Notes: generated by a model not told the origin, from the letters alone. A stretch of DNA of 8,978 bases from Nocardioidaceae bacterium (GCA_013813125.1 JACCSH010000181.1:1-8978); one strand, 5' to 3'. Numbered from the stretch's first letter, positions 1 through 6,526 are shown. Numbers and translations are program-made.

Positions 1-34
1 ATAGTAAACATCGCCACCGACACTCCCGTCAACC

Positions 35-66
35 CCTGTGGGCAGGGCGCCTGCGTTCATCACAGG
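35..66 (+). promoter_or_regulatory. Nested inverted repeat that could cover a ribosome site
   Basis: An outer arm CCTGTG (35-40) is complementary to CACAGG (61-66). Inside it GCAGG (42-46) is complementary to CCTGC (50-54) with a three-base loop. The outer right arm overlaps the AGGAG (64-68) that lies eight bases before the ATG at 77. If this RNA is transcribed, folding would hide part of that ribosome site. The pairings are seen directly. Any regulatory role is inferred, and stems of 5-6 bp are common in GC-rich DNA. Confidence 0.25.
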
Positions 67-76
67 AGCACAACAG

Positions 77-199
77 ATGGCCATTTCGTTTCGCCCTGAC
101 GTACTCCTCTGCGACCATGAAAAGGACGGCGCGGTGGGGACCGACACGCCAACGAAAACCCTCAACTCCCGCCGGGCTCGCACTCTAGATATCAAGTAG
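77..199 (+). CDS. Possible small ORF, 40 residues, unknown function
   Basis: This short open frame begins MAISFRPDVLLCD and ends RARTLDIK at a TAG codon. An AGGAG sequence at 64-68 sits eight bases upstream of the ATG, which is good ribosome-site spacing. The stop lies 18 bases before the ATG of the next gene, so the two could share a transcript and be translationally linked. No membrane segment, signal peptide or known motif is visible. Its third-position GC (about 27 of 39 codons) is lower than expected for a well-expressed gene in this genome, which argues against it. It may be a leader peptide or an accidental frame in an untranslated leader. I do not recognise it. Confidence 0.25.
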   Translation: MAISFRPDVLLCDHEKDGAVGTDTPTKTLNSRRARTLDIK

Positions 200-205
200 T
201 GCAGC

Positions 206-211
206 AGGGGG
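206..211 (+). promoter_or_regulatory. Ribosome binding site of the Ig-like protein gene
   Basis: AGGGGG ends six bases before the ATG at 218. It supports that start and shows this gene has a leadered mRNA, unlike most other genes in the window. No convincing TANNNT element is visible just upstream; TAGATA at 186-191 is the nearest approximation. Confidence 0.55.
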
Positions 212-217
212 CAGGGC

Positions 218-751
218 ATGGACGAGACAGATTGGCAGCGACAACTACTGGTCGGCCTGCTGGCTCTGGCGGTGGTGGCAGCCTTGGTGGGCGGGATAGG
301 TGGCTTCCTCAGCCTGCGAGCCGCAGAGCTTGCCGGCATCACGCCAGCGGCCGAGACCACCTCCACCGACCCGACGGATCCCTCCCCGGAGCCGAGAGCA
401 CCGCGACCCGAACCCACCCGACCTCCTGAGTCAACTCAGCCGCGACCAACCGATCCGAGATCACCGAGCCCCACGCCCGAGAGGGCATACACCTTGACAG
501 CTTCCCCCGAGTCGGTGGCGGCCTATGAACGCATCAATCTGGTGGGCACCTACGAGGGGACCGGCGCACCCACGACGGTGCAGGTGCAACGTTTGGAGGG
601 TAAGACCTGGGTGGACTTCCCGGTCACCGCGAGCGTCGTCGACGGCAGATTCGCTACCTACATCATGACGGGCGTGGTCGGCCTCAACCGGTTTCGGGTC
701 CAGGACACCAGCGGTCAGACCTCCAACGTCGTCTCGGTCGCGATCGGCTGA
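218..751 (+). CDS. Membrane-anchored extracellular protein with Pro-rich stalk and Ig-like domain
   Basis: The 177-residue product has a short cytoplasmic start (MDETDWQRQ). One hydrophobic helix follows at about residues 10-32, with no lipobox cysteine, so it is an uncleaved anchor or a poorly cleaved signal. Residues about 44-90 are rich in Pro, Thr, Ser, Glu and Arg, typical of a wall-spanning stalk. Residues about 91-177 alternate as beta strands (YTLTASPE..., VQVQRLEGKTW, FRVQDTSGQTSN) and look like the Ig-like sandwich domains found at the ends of actinobacterial surface proteins, where 'vQvQr..g.Wv.FP' is a recurrent pattern. No catalytic motif is present. It probably presents a binding module outside the membrane, but the ligand is unknown. 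A strong AGGGGG site supports the ATG. A hairpin at 771-793 separates it from the next gene, so it is probably its own transcription unit. Confidence 0.8.
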   Translation: MDETDWQRQLLVGLLALAVVAALVGGIGGFLSLRAAELAGITPAAETTSTDPTDPSPEPRAPRPEPTRPPESTQPRPTDPRSPSPTPERAYTLTASPESVAAYERINLVGTYEGTGAPTTVQVQRLEGKTWVDFPVTASVVDGRFATYIMTGVVGLNRFRVQDTSGQTSNVVSVAIG

Positions 752-770
752 ACAGGGAGCCCTTTTTCCT

Positions 771-793
771 CCAGGCAGGACAGTTCCTGCTGG
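771..793 (+). terminator. Hairpin between the Ig-like gene and the DUF4126 gene; terminator or operator
   Basis: CCAG-G-CAGGA (771-780) pairs with TCCTG-CTGG (785-793) around the loop CAGT. This gives nine base pairs with one bulged G. It starts 20 bases after the stop of the upstream gene. No T-run follows, so it is not a classic intrinsic terminator, although actinobacterial terminators often lack one. It also covers where the -35 of the next promoter (-10 at 805-810) would lie, so an operator role is equally possible. Confidence 0.35.
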
Positions 794-804
794 CCGTATC
801 GCAC

Positions 805-810
805 TAAAGT
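805..810 (+). promoter_or_regulatory. -10 element of a leaderless promoter for the DUF4126 operon
   Basis: TAAAGT fits the actinobacterial -10 pattern TANNNT and is followed by six bases and then the GTG at 817. Transcription starting about seven bases after the -10 would begin at or next to the GTG, and there is no Shine-Dalgarno sequence. The TAA of the hexamer is an in-frame stop, so no longer N-terminus is possible. No clear -35 is visible. Confidence 0.5.
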
Positions 811-816
811 GGCGAC

Positions 817-1413
817 GTGGAACTGCTTCCGCTCGTGCTGACGTCCGGCTGGGCCAGTGGGATCAACGCCTACGCTGTGGTGTTCGTCATGGGCATCTTG
901 GGCCGCGTCGCAGGCCTCGAGGTAGTGCCTGAGACGGTGCAACGACCGGAGGTGCTCGCCATCGCGGGAGGCATGTTCGCCGTCGAGTTCGTCGCTGACA
1001 AGATCCCCTTCGTCGACTCCATGTGGGACACCGTCTCGACGCTCATCAGGCCAACGGTCGGGGCGATTGTCGCCTACGCTCTCGCTGGTGACGCCGAGTC
1101 TGTCGACCAGGCGCTCTACGCCTTCGCAGGTGGTGGAGCCGCCTTAGCATCGCACCTGGTCAAAGGCGGTCTGCGGCTGGCTGTCAACTCGTCGCCGGAA
1201 CCCTTCAGCAACGTGGCGGTCTCTCTCGGCGAGGACATCACGGTGGCTTCAGTCATCTCGCTCGCCCTCTATCATCCCTGGATTGCGCTAGGAATTGCTT
1301 CGTTCCTTTTCATCACAGGGACGATCTTGGTCATTGTGCTGTTTCGGCTGGTGATGCGCGGCTGGCGACGCTGGAAGGCGCAACGGGAGCCTGCCGGTGT
1401 CGGTCTCGGCTGA
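817..1413 (+). CDS. DUF4126 family integral membrane protein
   Basis: The 198-residue product carries the hallmarks of the DUF4126 family: an N-terminal TSGWASGINAY segment (residues 9-19), the block EFVADKIPFVDSMWD (57-71) followed by an IRP triplet (77-79), and NSSPEPFSN (124-132) before the last hydrophobic region. Hydrophobic stretches at about 15-33, 46-60, 80-90, 100-117 and 142-176 suggest several membrane passes. The C-terminus is basic (RGWRRWKAQR), probably cytoplasmic. No biochemical function is established for the family as far as I know. The GTG start is fixed by an in-frame TAA twelve bases upstream and fits a leaderless promoter. Its 3' end overlaps the ATP-grasp gene by 17 bases, which implies cotranslation and a possible functional link, for example as a membrane partner or transporter for that enzyme; this is inference. 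Confidence 0.85.
   Translation: MELLPLVLTSGWASGINAYAVVFVMGILGRVAGLEVVPETVQRPEVLAIAGGMFAVEFVADKIPFVDSMWDTVSTLIRPTVGAIVAYALAGDAESVDQALYAFAGGGAALASHLVKGGLRLAVNSSPEPFSNVAVSLGEDITVASVISLALYHPWIALGIASFLFITGTILVIVLFRLVMRGWRRWKAQREPAGVGLG
1385..1389 (+). promoter_or_regulatory. Ribosome binding site of the ATP-grasp gene, inside the DUF4126 gene
   Basis: GGGAG lies seven bases before the GTG at 1397 and within the last codons of the preceding gene. It supports the overlapping GTG start over later candidates. Confidence 0.5.
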
Positions 1414-2899
1414 CCTCTCGGCGGCGTCTCAGCCCGCACCGACGACTCCGTCCACGACACCTGGCACCACCCGGTCCCATGACTGGGAGGCACACCTATG
1501 GGCTCCCCTTGCCGGTCGCAAGATCATCTGCGCGTTCGAGGTACTCGCCGGAATGACCGGTCTTGTCGACTCCTTCAAGACCTGGGGTGCAGGCGAGCTC
1601 CTGCTGATCGCTGACGGGGTGGGCGCTGGCCCGCTCCCTCCAGACGATGCCGCCGAAGTGATCGTGCTCGACTCCCCCGCGGCAGACTCCGTCACCGACC
1701 AAGTCCGGGCCCGACTGATCCCGGCGCAACGGTTGACCCATCGGGTCGTCGAAGCCGTCGAGCGATTCGACCCTGCCGGTGAGGCTCTGTGGTGGCTCAG
1801 TGCGATCCCGCGCAACACGCCTCTGCTGGGGCGGAATGTGTGGGGAGGCCGCCCACCTCACCAGGTCGCGCTCGAGGACAAGCTCATGGTCGACAGCCTG
1901 CTGGCCGACATCGATGCTCCGAGAATGGCGACTCTCAACGCGCGAGCCACCTACGGCGACTTGGCCAGGGCCACTGAACGTCTGCTTGCCTCCACCGGGG
2001 CCGCTGGCGCTGTCTGGGCTGGCGACAGTCGTGACGGGATCAACGGCGGCGCGGACTATGTGCGTTGGATCTGCACCCCCGAGCAGGCCCGCGAGGCGGC
2101 GGCTTTCTTTGCCCGACACTGTGACCAGGTGCGGGTCTCCCCGTTTCTCGAAGGTGTGCCCTGCAGTGTGCACGGCATCGTGCTTCCCGACGGGGTGGTC
2201 GTCCTGCGGCCGGTCGAGCTCGCCGTCTTACGTGATGTCAGCCGCGGACGCTTCGTGTACGCCGGCATGGGCACCACCTGGGACCCGCCGCCCAACGACA
2301 CCCAGGCGATGCGGGAACTCGCCCGGAGCTTCGGCCTCAGCCTGCAAGACCGGCATGGGTATCGAGGCGGCTTCGGCCTCGACGGGGTGCTCACCACCGA
2401 CGGCTTTCGGGTCACCGAGCTCAACCCGCGACTCAGCGGCGGCCTCTCTCGACTGGCGCGAGCTGCTCCATCAGCACAGCTGGACCTCGTCCATCTGAAC
2501 GCGCTCGTCGGTCGAGACGTAGGTCGCCCGGCAGCAGAGATCGAAGCGTTGGCGCTGAAGGAGTTGGAGGCACGGAGGTTCCAGGAGGCGGCTGGCTCCT
2601 CTCCCACCGTCCATACGACCGAGTCGGAGACGGTGTCGGTCTCCATAGTCTCGGGGCGACTCCTGGAGCTCCCCGACGGGGCTGCCACCGCTGCGCTGGG
2701 CTCTATCCTGCGAGGCCCTTCTTCGGTGGGCACCTTCGTTCGGCTGGCTCCTTCGACTGTTGGTGCGCCGGGTGAGCTCTCACAGCCATCGCCCGACCGG
2801 GCGGCTGATCTCGCGGTTATGCTTCTCGACTTTGCCGACCGCGCCTGGAACACCCAGTTCGGCGAGCTGACGGCAGCGCCGGACGTGGCTTTCAGGTGA
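1397..2899 (+). CDS. ATP-grasp domain enzyme, substrate unknown
   Basis: This 500-residue protein begins with a Ser/Thr/Pro-rich, probably disordered tail (about 1-28). A pre-ATP-grasp region follows (KIICAFEVLAGMTGLV at 42-57, GAGELLLIADG at 65-74). The ATP-grasp fold spans about 155-370. LEDKLMVDSLLADIDAP (159-175) resembles the helix preceding the nucleotide-binding lobe. DGINGGADYVRW (213-224) fits the glycine-rich loop, and VSPFLEGVPCSVHG (247-260) is the adenine-side strand and turn. Asp329, Glu341 and Asn343 (in FGLDGV and TELNPR) match metal-binding positions of the superfamily. Such enzymes join a carboxylate to an amine, thiol or other nucleophile through an acyl phosphate. The substrates here cannot be read from sequence. 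The C-terminal 130 residues are unassigned. The gene overlaps DUF4126 by 17 bases and precedes an FAD oxidoreductase by 30 bases, so all three probably form an operon. The superfamily call is firm; the reaction is not. Confidence 0.8.
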   Translation: MSVSADLSAASQPAPTTPSTTPGTTRSHDWEAHLWAPLAGRKIICAFEVLAGMTGLVDSFKTWGAGELLLIADGVGAGPLPPDDAAEVIVLDSPAADSVTDQVRARLIPAQRLTHRVVEAVERFDPAGEALWWLSAIPRNTPLLGRNVWGGRPPHQVALEDKLMVDSLLADIDAPRMATLNARATYGDLARATERLLASTGAAGAVWAGDSRDGINGGADYVRWICTPEQAREAAAFFARHCDQVRVSPFLEGVPCSVHGIVLPDGVVVLRPVELAVLRDVSRGRFVYAGMGTTWDPPPNDTQAMRELARSFGLSLQDRHGYRGGFGLDGVLTTDGFRVTELNPRLSGGLSRLARAAPSAQLDLVHLNALVGRDVGRPAAEIEALALKELEARRFQEAAGSSPTVHTTESETVSVSIVSGRLLELPDGAATAALGSILRGPSSVGTFVRLAPSTVGAPGELSQPSPDRAADLAVMLLDFADRAWNTQFGELTAAPDVAFR

Positions 2900-2929
2900 G
2901 CGTCTCGTCGCCGAGCCGGATTCGGCATC

Positions 2930-4303
2930 GTGGCTGAAGTCGTCGTCGTCGGAGGCGGTGTTGCCGGCCTGGCGGCTGCGGCCCGACTCTCGAAGCTGCG
3001 TCACCGCGTGACGCTCATCGAGCGCAACCCCACGATCGGCGGCGCGCTGCGGGGCATCGAACGAGACGGGTTCAGCTGGGACTCAGGCGCCGCGATGGTG
3101 GCCCTGCCGGCGATTCTGCGAGACCTGTTCCGCAAGTCCGGTCGACCGCTCGAAACCTACGTCGACCTGCGGCTGATCAATCCGGCGCGCCGCCACGTCT
3201 TCCCCGATGGCTCCGCGGTCGACCTGCCCACTGGTTCACGGGGCGACCAGATCACGGCTCTCGACGCCGGGCTCGGGCAAGGCACCGGTCTCCAGTGGGC
3301 CGCGTACGTCGACCAACAGGCCGAGCAGTGGCATCTTCTTCGCAACCTCGTCCTCGACGACCCCCAGGGGAGTTCGAACCTTGCCAGCCGGGACGTAGCA
3401 CGCCTGCTCCACATCCGCACCTCGTTGGCCCGGCAACTGAGCAGGTCGCTCCCCGACGAACGGCTGCGCAGAATCGCCTCATCCGGCTTCGAGCTCGCCG
3501 GGTCATCACCGGCTCGTGTGCCGGCATATCTGGCAGTGGAGTCGTATGTCGAGCGAAGCTTCGGCTTGTGGCAGGCACCCGGCGGCATGGCCGCCCTGAT
3601 CTCTGCCCTGGCCCTCCGGATGGCTGAACGCGCTGTCGACGTGCGCTGCACCGAGACCGTCACCGCGATTTTGACGAGTGCCGGCGCAGTGGCTGGCGTC
3701 GAGCTGTCCGAGGGCGAAACGATCACCGCCGACGTCGTGGTGTGCGCGATCGACCCGCGCGTTGTGTTCGGCCAACTGCTGCCGCGGTCAGTGGCTCGCA
3801 ACGGCCGCCGGGCCTTCAGGGCCGCCGTCGCTGTGACTCCTCCGAACATCACGCACGTCGGCTTGAGCGGTGTCGTGCCACCCCTGCCCGCCGAGACGGT
3901 TCTGCACGGCGACCCGCTCCTCGTCATCCGTCAGCAGCTCGAGCCGTCCATAGACGCGACTGGAGAGACAGCCGCTGGACTCCCCGCCAGATCGGCTTGG
4001 ACAATTCTCCACCGTGGTGGTGATGATGTCGACGTGCTGGAGGCGCTTGCCACGCGAGGCATCGACGTCCGTTCCCGGCTGGTAGCTCGAGTCGACCGCA
4101 GACCGGGCGACATCGCCACGGAGACGGCCACACCGTCGTACGGCTTCGAATGGAACGGTCGGCGGGTCGCCGCCAGGCGGGCGGGGCTCGCGAACCCGTT
4201 GCCTGGACTGCACCTCATCGGCGCCTCAATGTATCCGGTTTCAGCAATCCACTATGCCGCCTGGAGCGCTGCTCATGTCGCCCAGCTGCTCGGCAAGGCT
4301 TGA
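2930..4303 (+). CDS. FAD-dependent oxidoreductase, phytoene desaturase/amine oxidase type
   Basis: The 457-residue product opens with a Rossmann beta-alpha-beta FAD motif: VVVVGGGVAGLAAAARL at 4-20, with Glu31 ending the second strand to bind the ribose. RNPTIGGALR (32-41) follows, the second FAD contact typical of the CrtI/amine oxidase/protoporphyrinogen oxidase superfamily. The last 27 residues (GASMYPVSAIHYAAW...) correspond to the C-terminal FAD-closing motif, although the usual GASTHPGGG of carotenoid desaturases is altered. The middle, substrate-side region is divergent, so phytoene cannot be assumed as substrate. The start is the first available GTG after the in-frame TGA of the upstream gene; no strong ribosome site is visible, so translation may depend on reinitiation. 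It is probably the last gene of the DUF4126/ATP-grasp operon and ends 18 bases from convergent metF. A role in isoprenoid or redox tailoring is inference. Confidence 0.82.
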   Translation: MAEVVVVGGGVAGLAAAARLSKLRHRVTLIERNPTIGGALRGIERDGFSWDSGAAMVALPAILRDLFRKSGRPLETYVDLRLINPARRHVFPDGSAVDLPTGSRGDQITALDAGLGQGTGLQWAAYVDQQAEQWHLLRNLVLDDPQGSSNLASRDVARLLHIRTSLARQLSRSLPDERLRRIASSGFELAGSSPARVPAYLAVESYVERSFGLWQAPGGMAALISALALRMAERAVDVRCTETVTAILTSAGAVAGVELSEGETITADVVVCAIDPRVVFGQLLPRSVARNGRRAFRAAVAVTPPNITHVGLSGVVPPLPAETVLHGDPLLVIRQQLEPSIDATGETAAGLPARSAWTILHRGGDDVDVLEALATRGIDVRSRLVARVDRRPGDIATETATPSYGFEWNGRRVAARRAGLANPLPGLHLIGASMYPVSAIHYAAWSAAHVAQLLGKA

Positions 4304-4321
4304 TAGTGGCAAGAACGGAAA

Positions 4322-5230
4322 TCAGACCCTCTGTTGGAGGCTGGCAAAGATCTCACGAGTCGCCGTGGACCGGTTCAGAGTGTAGAAGTGCAAGCCAGGC
4401 GCACCTCCGTCGAGCAACTCCTCGCACAGCTCGATGGCTAGCTCGGTCCCTGCCCCCCGTACCGCGTCGCCCGACGGCAGCGCCTCGAGGCGGGCGACTA
4501 TGTGCTCGGGCACGGGTGTCCCCGACAGCCGGGCGAACCGCTCGAGCTGGGCCAGGCTGGTGATCGGCATGATGCCGGGGATGATCGGGATATCGCTGCG
4601 GAGAGCTCTGACCCGCTCGACCAGCTGGCGGTAGTCGTCGGAGCGGAAGAAGAGTTGGGTGATGGCGAAATCTGCACCGGCCCTCGCCTTCGCCACCAGC
4701 ACTTGGGTGTCGGTACGAAGATCAGGAGCTTCTGGGTGACCGGCCGGAAATGCCGCCACCCCCACGCAGAAGTCACCGAGCTCGCGGATGAGCTCGACCA
4801 GTTCGACCCCGGAGTTGAGGCCACCCGGCGTAGGCGTCCAGGTTTGGTTAGCGCCCGTTGGGGGATCACCACGCAAGGCGAGCAGATTGCGCACACCTGC
4901 GTCGGCGTACCGACCGATGATCGATCGAAGCTCGTCGCGAGAGTGTCCCACGCACGTCAGGTGAGCCACTGGCGTCAAAGTGGTCTCGCTGGCGATGCTT
5001 TCGGTGATCCGAATCGTCCGGTCGCGCGACGAGCCACCAGCCCCGTAGGTAACGGAGACGAACGTGGGCCGCAATGCCTCGAGCTCACGGATCGTCTGCC
5101 ACAACTGCGCTTCACCGTCGTCGTCTCTCGGCGGGAAGAACTCAAACGAATAGGAACGACGGCCGCCTACAAGGAGCTCCCGCACAGTGGACGCCCTCCC
5201 GGGCATGCTGGACGGGAGCCCTCGGGTCAC
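4322..5230 (-). CDS. metF: 5,10-methylenetetrahydrofolate reductase
   Basis: The 302-residue protein reduces 5,10-methylene-THF to 5-methyl-THF, the methyl donor for methionine synthesis, using FAD in the cytoplasm. It is the usual length of bacterial MetF. SYSFEFFPPR (26-35) contains Glu30, corresponding to the catalytic Glu28 of the E. coli enzyme. VSVTYGAGGSSRDRT (58-72), PVAHLTCVGHS (87-97), LALRGDPP (117-124, with Asp122 matching E. coli Asp120) and FAITQLFF (188-195, with Gln192 in the folate-contacting position) are all present, so it should be active. The GTG start follows a TAGAGT -10 by six bases, and the TAG is an in-frame stop, which fixes the N-terminus. It is transcribed away from the prenyl synthase and towards the oxidoreductase. 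M. tuberculosis has Rv2172c, a different protein, at the comparable place. Confidence 0.95.
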   Translation of the reverse strand: MTRGLPSSMPGRASTVRELLVGGRRSYSFEFFPPRDDDGEAQLWQTIRELEALRPTFVSVTYGAGGSSRDRTIRITESIASETTLTPVAHLTCVGHSRDELRSIIGRYADAGVRNLLALRGDPPTGANQTWTPTPGGLNSGVELVELIRELGDFCVGVAAFPAGHPEAPDLRTDTQVLVAKARAGADFAITQLFFRSDDYRQLVERVRALRSDIPIIPGIMPITSLAQLERFARLSGTPVPEHIVARLEALPSGDAVRGAGTELAIELCEELLDGGAPGLHFYTLNRSTATREIFASLQQRV

Positions 5231-5236
5231 GGCCCA

Positions 5237-5242
5237 ACTCTA
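5237..5242 (-). promoter_or_regulatory. -10 element of a leaderless metF promoter
   Basis: On the minus strand TAGAGT is followed by six bases and the GTG start of metF, with no ribosome site between. The TAG is in frame with metF and closes the frame. A convincing -35 is not seen. Confidence 0.55.
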
Positions 5243-5291
5243 GGTATCGCATCCAGTCGGCCCACGACCAGGTTCTGATCCGGCAAAGAGA

Positions 5292-5299
5292 GGGATCCC
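5292..5299. other. Short palindrome in the metF/synthase divergent region
   Basis: GGGATCCC is a perfect 8-bp palindrome within GAGGGATCCCCTC, roughly midway between the two divergent -10 elements. It could be an operator, but a palindrome of this size can arise by chance. The rest of the 120-base divergent region shows only the two -10 elements. Confidence 0.15.
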
Positions 5300-5337
5300 C
5301 TCCGAGGACGGGCCAAGATCACGCCTCCGCCCACTTG

Positions 5338-5343
5338 TAGGCT
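5338..5343 (+). promoter_or_regulatory. -10 element of a leaderless promoter for the prenyl synthase gene
   Basis: TAGGCT is followed by seven bases (CGGGCGC) and the GTG at 5351. There is no Shine-Dalgarno sequence, so the mRNA is probably leaderless. The one-base-longer spacing means the TAG is not in frame here. No clear -35 is seen. Confidence 0.55.
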
Positions 5344-5350
5344 CGGGCGC

Positions 5351-6526
5351 GTGACGCAGACGAGCCCGCCTCAACCGCGCAACCCACCTATGACGTCTCC
5401 AGCCCCCCCGACGGCAACGAGGCGCACACCATCCACACCGTTAGCGGACGAGCCGATCAGCGAGGAGTTTAGAGAGCAGATCACCGCAACGCTCACGGCT
5501 TTCATCTCCCAACGGCAGCTGGCACTCGCGGCGCTGGGCGACGACCTTGACCCGTTGTTCGTCACCGCTTCGCACTACCTGACCGGAGGAAAGCGACTCC
5601 GCCCCGCGTTCGCCTACTGGGGGTGGCGATCTGCCGGTGGCAAGCCAGACAAGACCGACGCCATCATCTCAGCAGCAGCGGCGATCGAGCTGGTCCATGC
5701 CAGCGCGCTGGTGCACGACGATGTGATGGACGACTCCGCAACTCGACGAGGACGACCCGCGGCGCATCATGAGTTCGCGAGCCGAAGAGCCGAGCGGCTC
5801 GGCGTCGAGCCAACCGATCCCATCGTGCGCCGCTATGGGCGCAGCGCCGCGATCCTGCTCGGAGACATGCTCTTGTCGTGGTCCGACCAGTTGTTGATGA
5901 CCAGCGGCTTCAAGCCAAAGGCGGTGGCCCGCGGGCGCGTTTACTTCGACAAGCTGCGCACCGAGGTGGTGGCCGGGCAGTTCCTGGACGTCCTGGCCCA
6001 GACCAGCTCGACGAGCAGCTCGTCCGACGCGATGCGCATCGTGCGATACAAGTCAGCCAAGTACACCGTCGAGCGACCCTTGCAGTTCGGAGCTGTCCTC
6101 GCGAAGGCGGACCTTCCCCTGTTGACGGCGTTGTCGTCGTACGGCGTCCCGCTGGGCGAGGCCTTTCAGCTCCGCGACGACCTGCTCGGTGTGCTCGGCG
6201 AGAGCATCCAGACCGGCAAACCCAGTGGCGACGACATCCGTGAAGGGAAGCGGACACTGCTCATCGCACGGGCCCACCAGCTCGCGACGCCTGCGCAGCG
6301 TGATGTGTTGAGTGCCAACTTCGCCAATCCACAGATCAGCACCGAAGGTGTCGCAAGCGTGCAGGAGGTGTTGCGAGCAACCGGCGCCGTGAAAGCGGTC
6401 GAGACGGTGATCACCGAGCTCACCGCCGCCGCACTGGCGGCGCTCGCTCACGCCCCGATCAGCGACGAGGCGGCGAGGAGTGCGCTCCGCGTGTTGAGTG
6501 ACCGCGTCACCAACCGCACAGTCTGA
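5351..6526 (+). CDS. idsA: Polyprenyl (probably geranylgeranyl or longer) diphosphate synthase
   Basis: This 391-residue trans-prenyltransferase condenses isopentenyl diphosphate with allylic diphosphates. Motifs in order: GGKRLRP (79-85, IPP binding); HDDVMDDS (122-129, first Asp-rich motif, Asp123/124/127); GQFLD (209-213); YKSAKYTVERP (233-243); and QLRDDLLG (273-280, second Asp-rich motif, with Gly280 where many enzymes have a third Asp, as is usual in actinobacterial IdsA proteins). KRTLL (300-304) follows. The residues four and five before the first Asp are Ala119 and Ser118. Small residues there generally allow products longer than farnesyl diphosphate, so C20 or more is likely. Residues 1-38 are a Pro/Thr-rich extension without motif; an internal ATG at codon 14 has no ribosome site, and the leaderless promoter favours GTG. 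It is divergent from metF, in the position of idsA2 (Rv2173) of M. tuberculosis. Confidence 0.92.
   Translation: MTQTSPPQPRNPPMTSPAPPTATRRTPSTPLADEPISEEFREQITATLTAFISQRQLALAALGDDLDPLFVTASHYLTGGKRLRPAFAYWGWRSAGGKPDKTDAIISAAAAIELVHASALVHDDVMDDSATRRGRPAAHHEFASRRAERLGVEPTDPIVRRYGRSAAILLGDMLLSWSDQLLMTSGFKPKAVARGRVYFDKLRTEVVAGQFLDVLAQTSSTSSSSDAMRIVRYKSAKYTVERPLQFGAVLAKADLPLLTALSSYGVPLGEAFQLRDDLLGVLGESIQTGKPSGDDIREGKRTLLIARAHQLATPAQRDVLSANFANPQISTEGVASVQEVLRATGAVKAVETVITELTAAALAALAHAPISDEAARSALRVLSDRVTNRTV

Noticed and set aside
1..17. Possible minus-strand gene starting GTG at 17 or ATG at 11, with GGGAG at 27-23, running off the left edge; considered MraZ because dcw genes lie near this locus in relatives
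   Set aside because: Only a few codons are visible (V-A-M-F-T-) and the fourth residue after the Met cannot be Gly as in the MFxG start of MraZ. It cannot be decided here.
117..188. A 23-codon frame beginning MKRTARWG
   Set aside because: No ribosome site, and it overlaps the better-supported small frame at 77-199.
186..191. TAGATA as -10 of the Ig-like protein gene
   Set aside because: The sixth base is A rather than T and no -35 is seen, so it was not listed as a promoter.
2056..2928. Long antisense frame over the ATP-grasp gene, with similar ones over the oxidoreductase (3157-3927) and metF (4502-5278)
   Set aside because: Compositions are rich in Arg, Ser, Pro and Ala without motifs, and the opposite strands carry clear enzyme motifs. 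These are coding-strand shadows.
4318..4350. CCTC-TGTT-GGAGG near the metF stop as a terminator
   Set aside because: The stem is only about four pairs, lies within metF coding sequence, and has no T-run on either strand.
6010..6024. GACGAG-CAG-CTCGTC hairpin in the prenyl synthase gene
   Set aside because: A six-pair stem made from common Ser/Asp/Glu codon words is not remarkable in this base composition.
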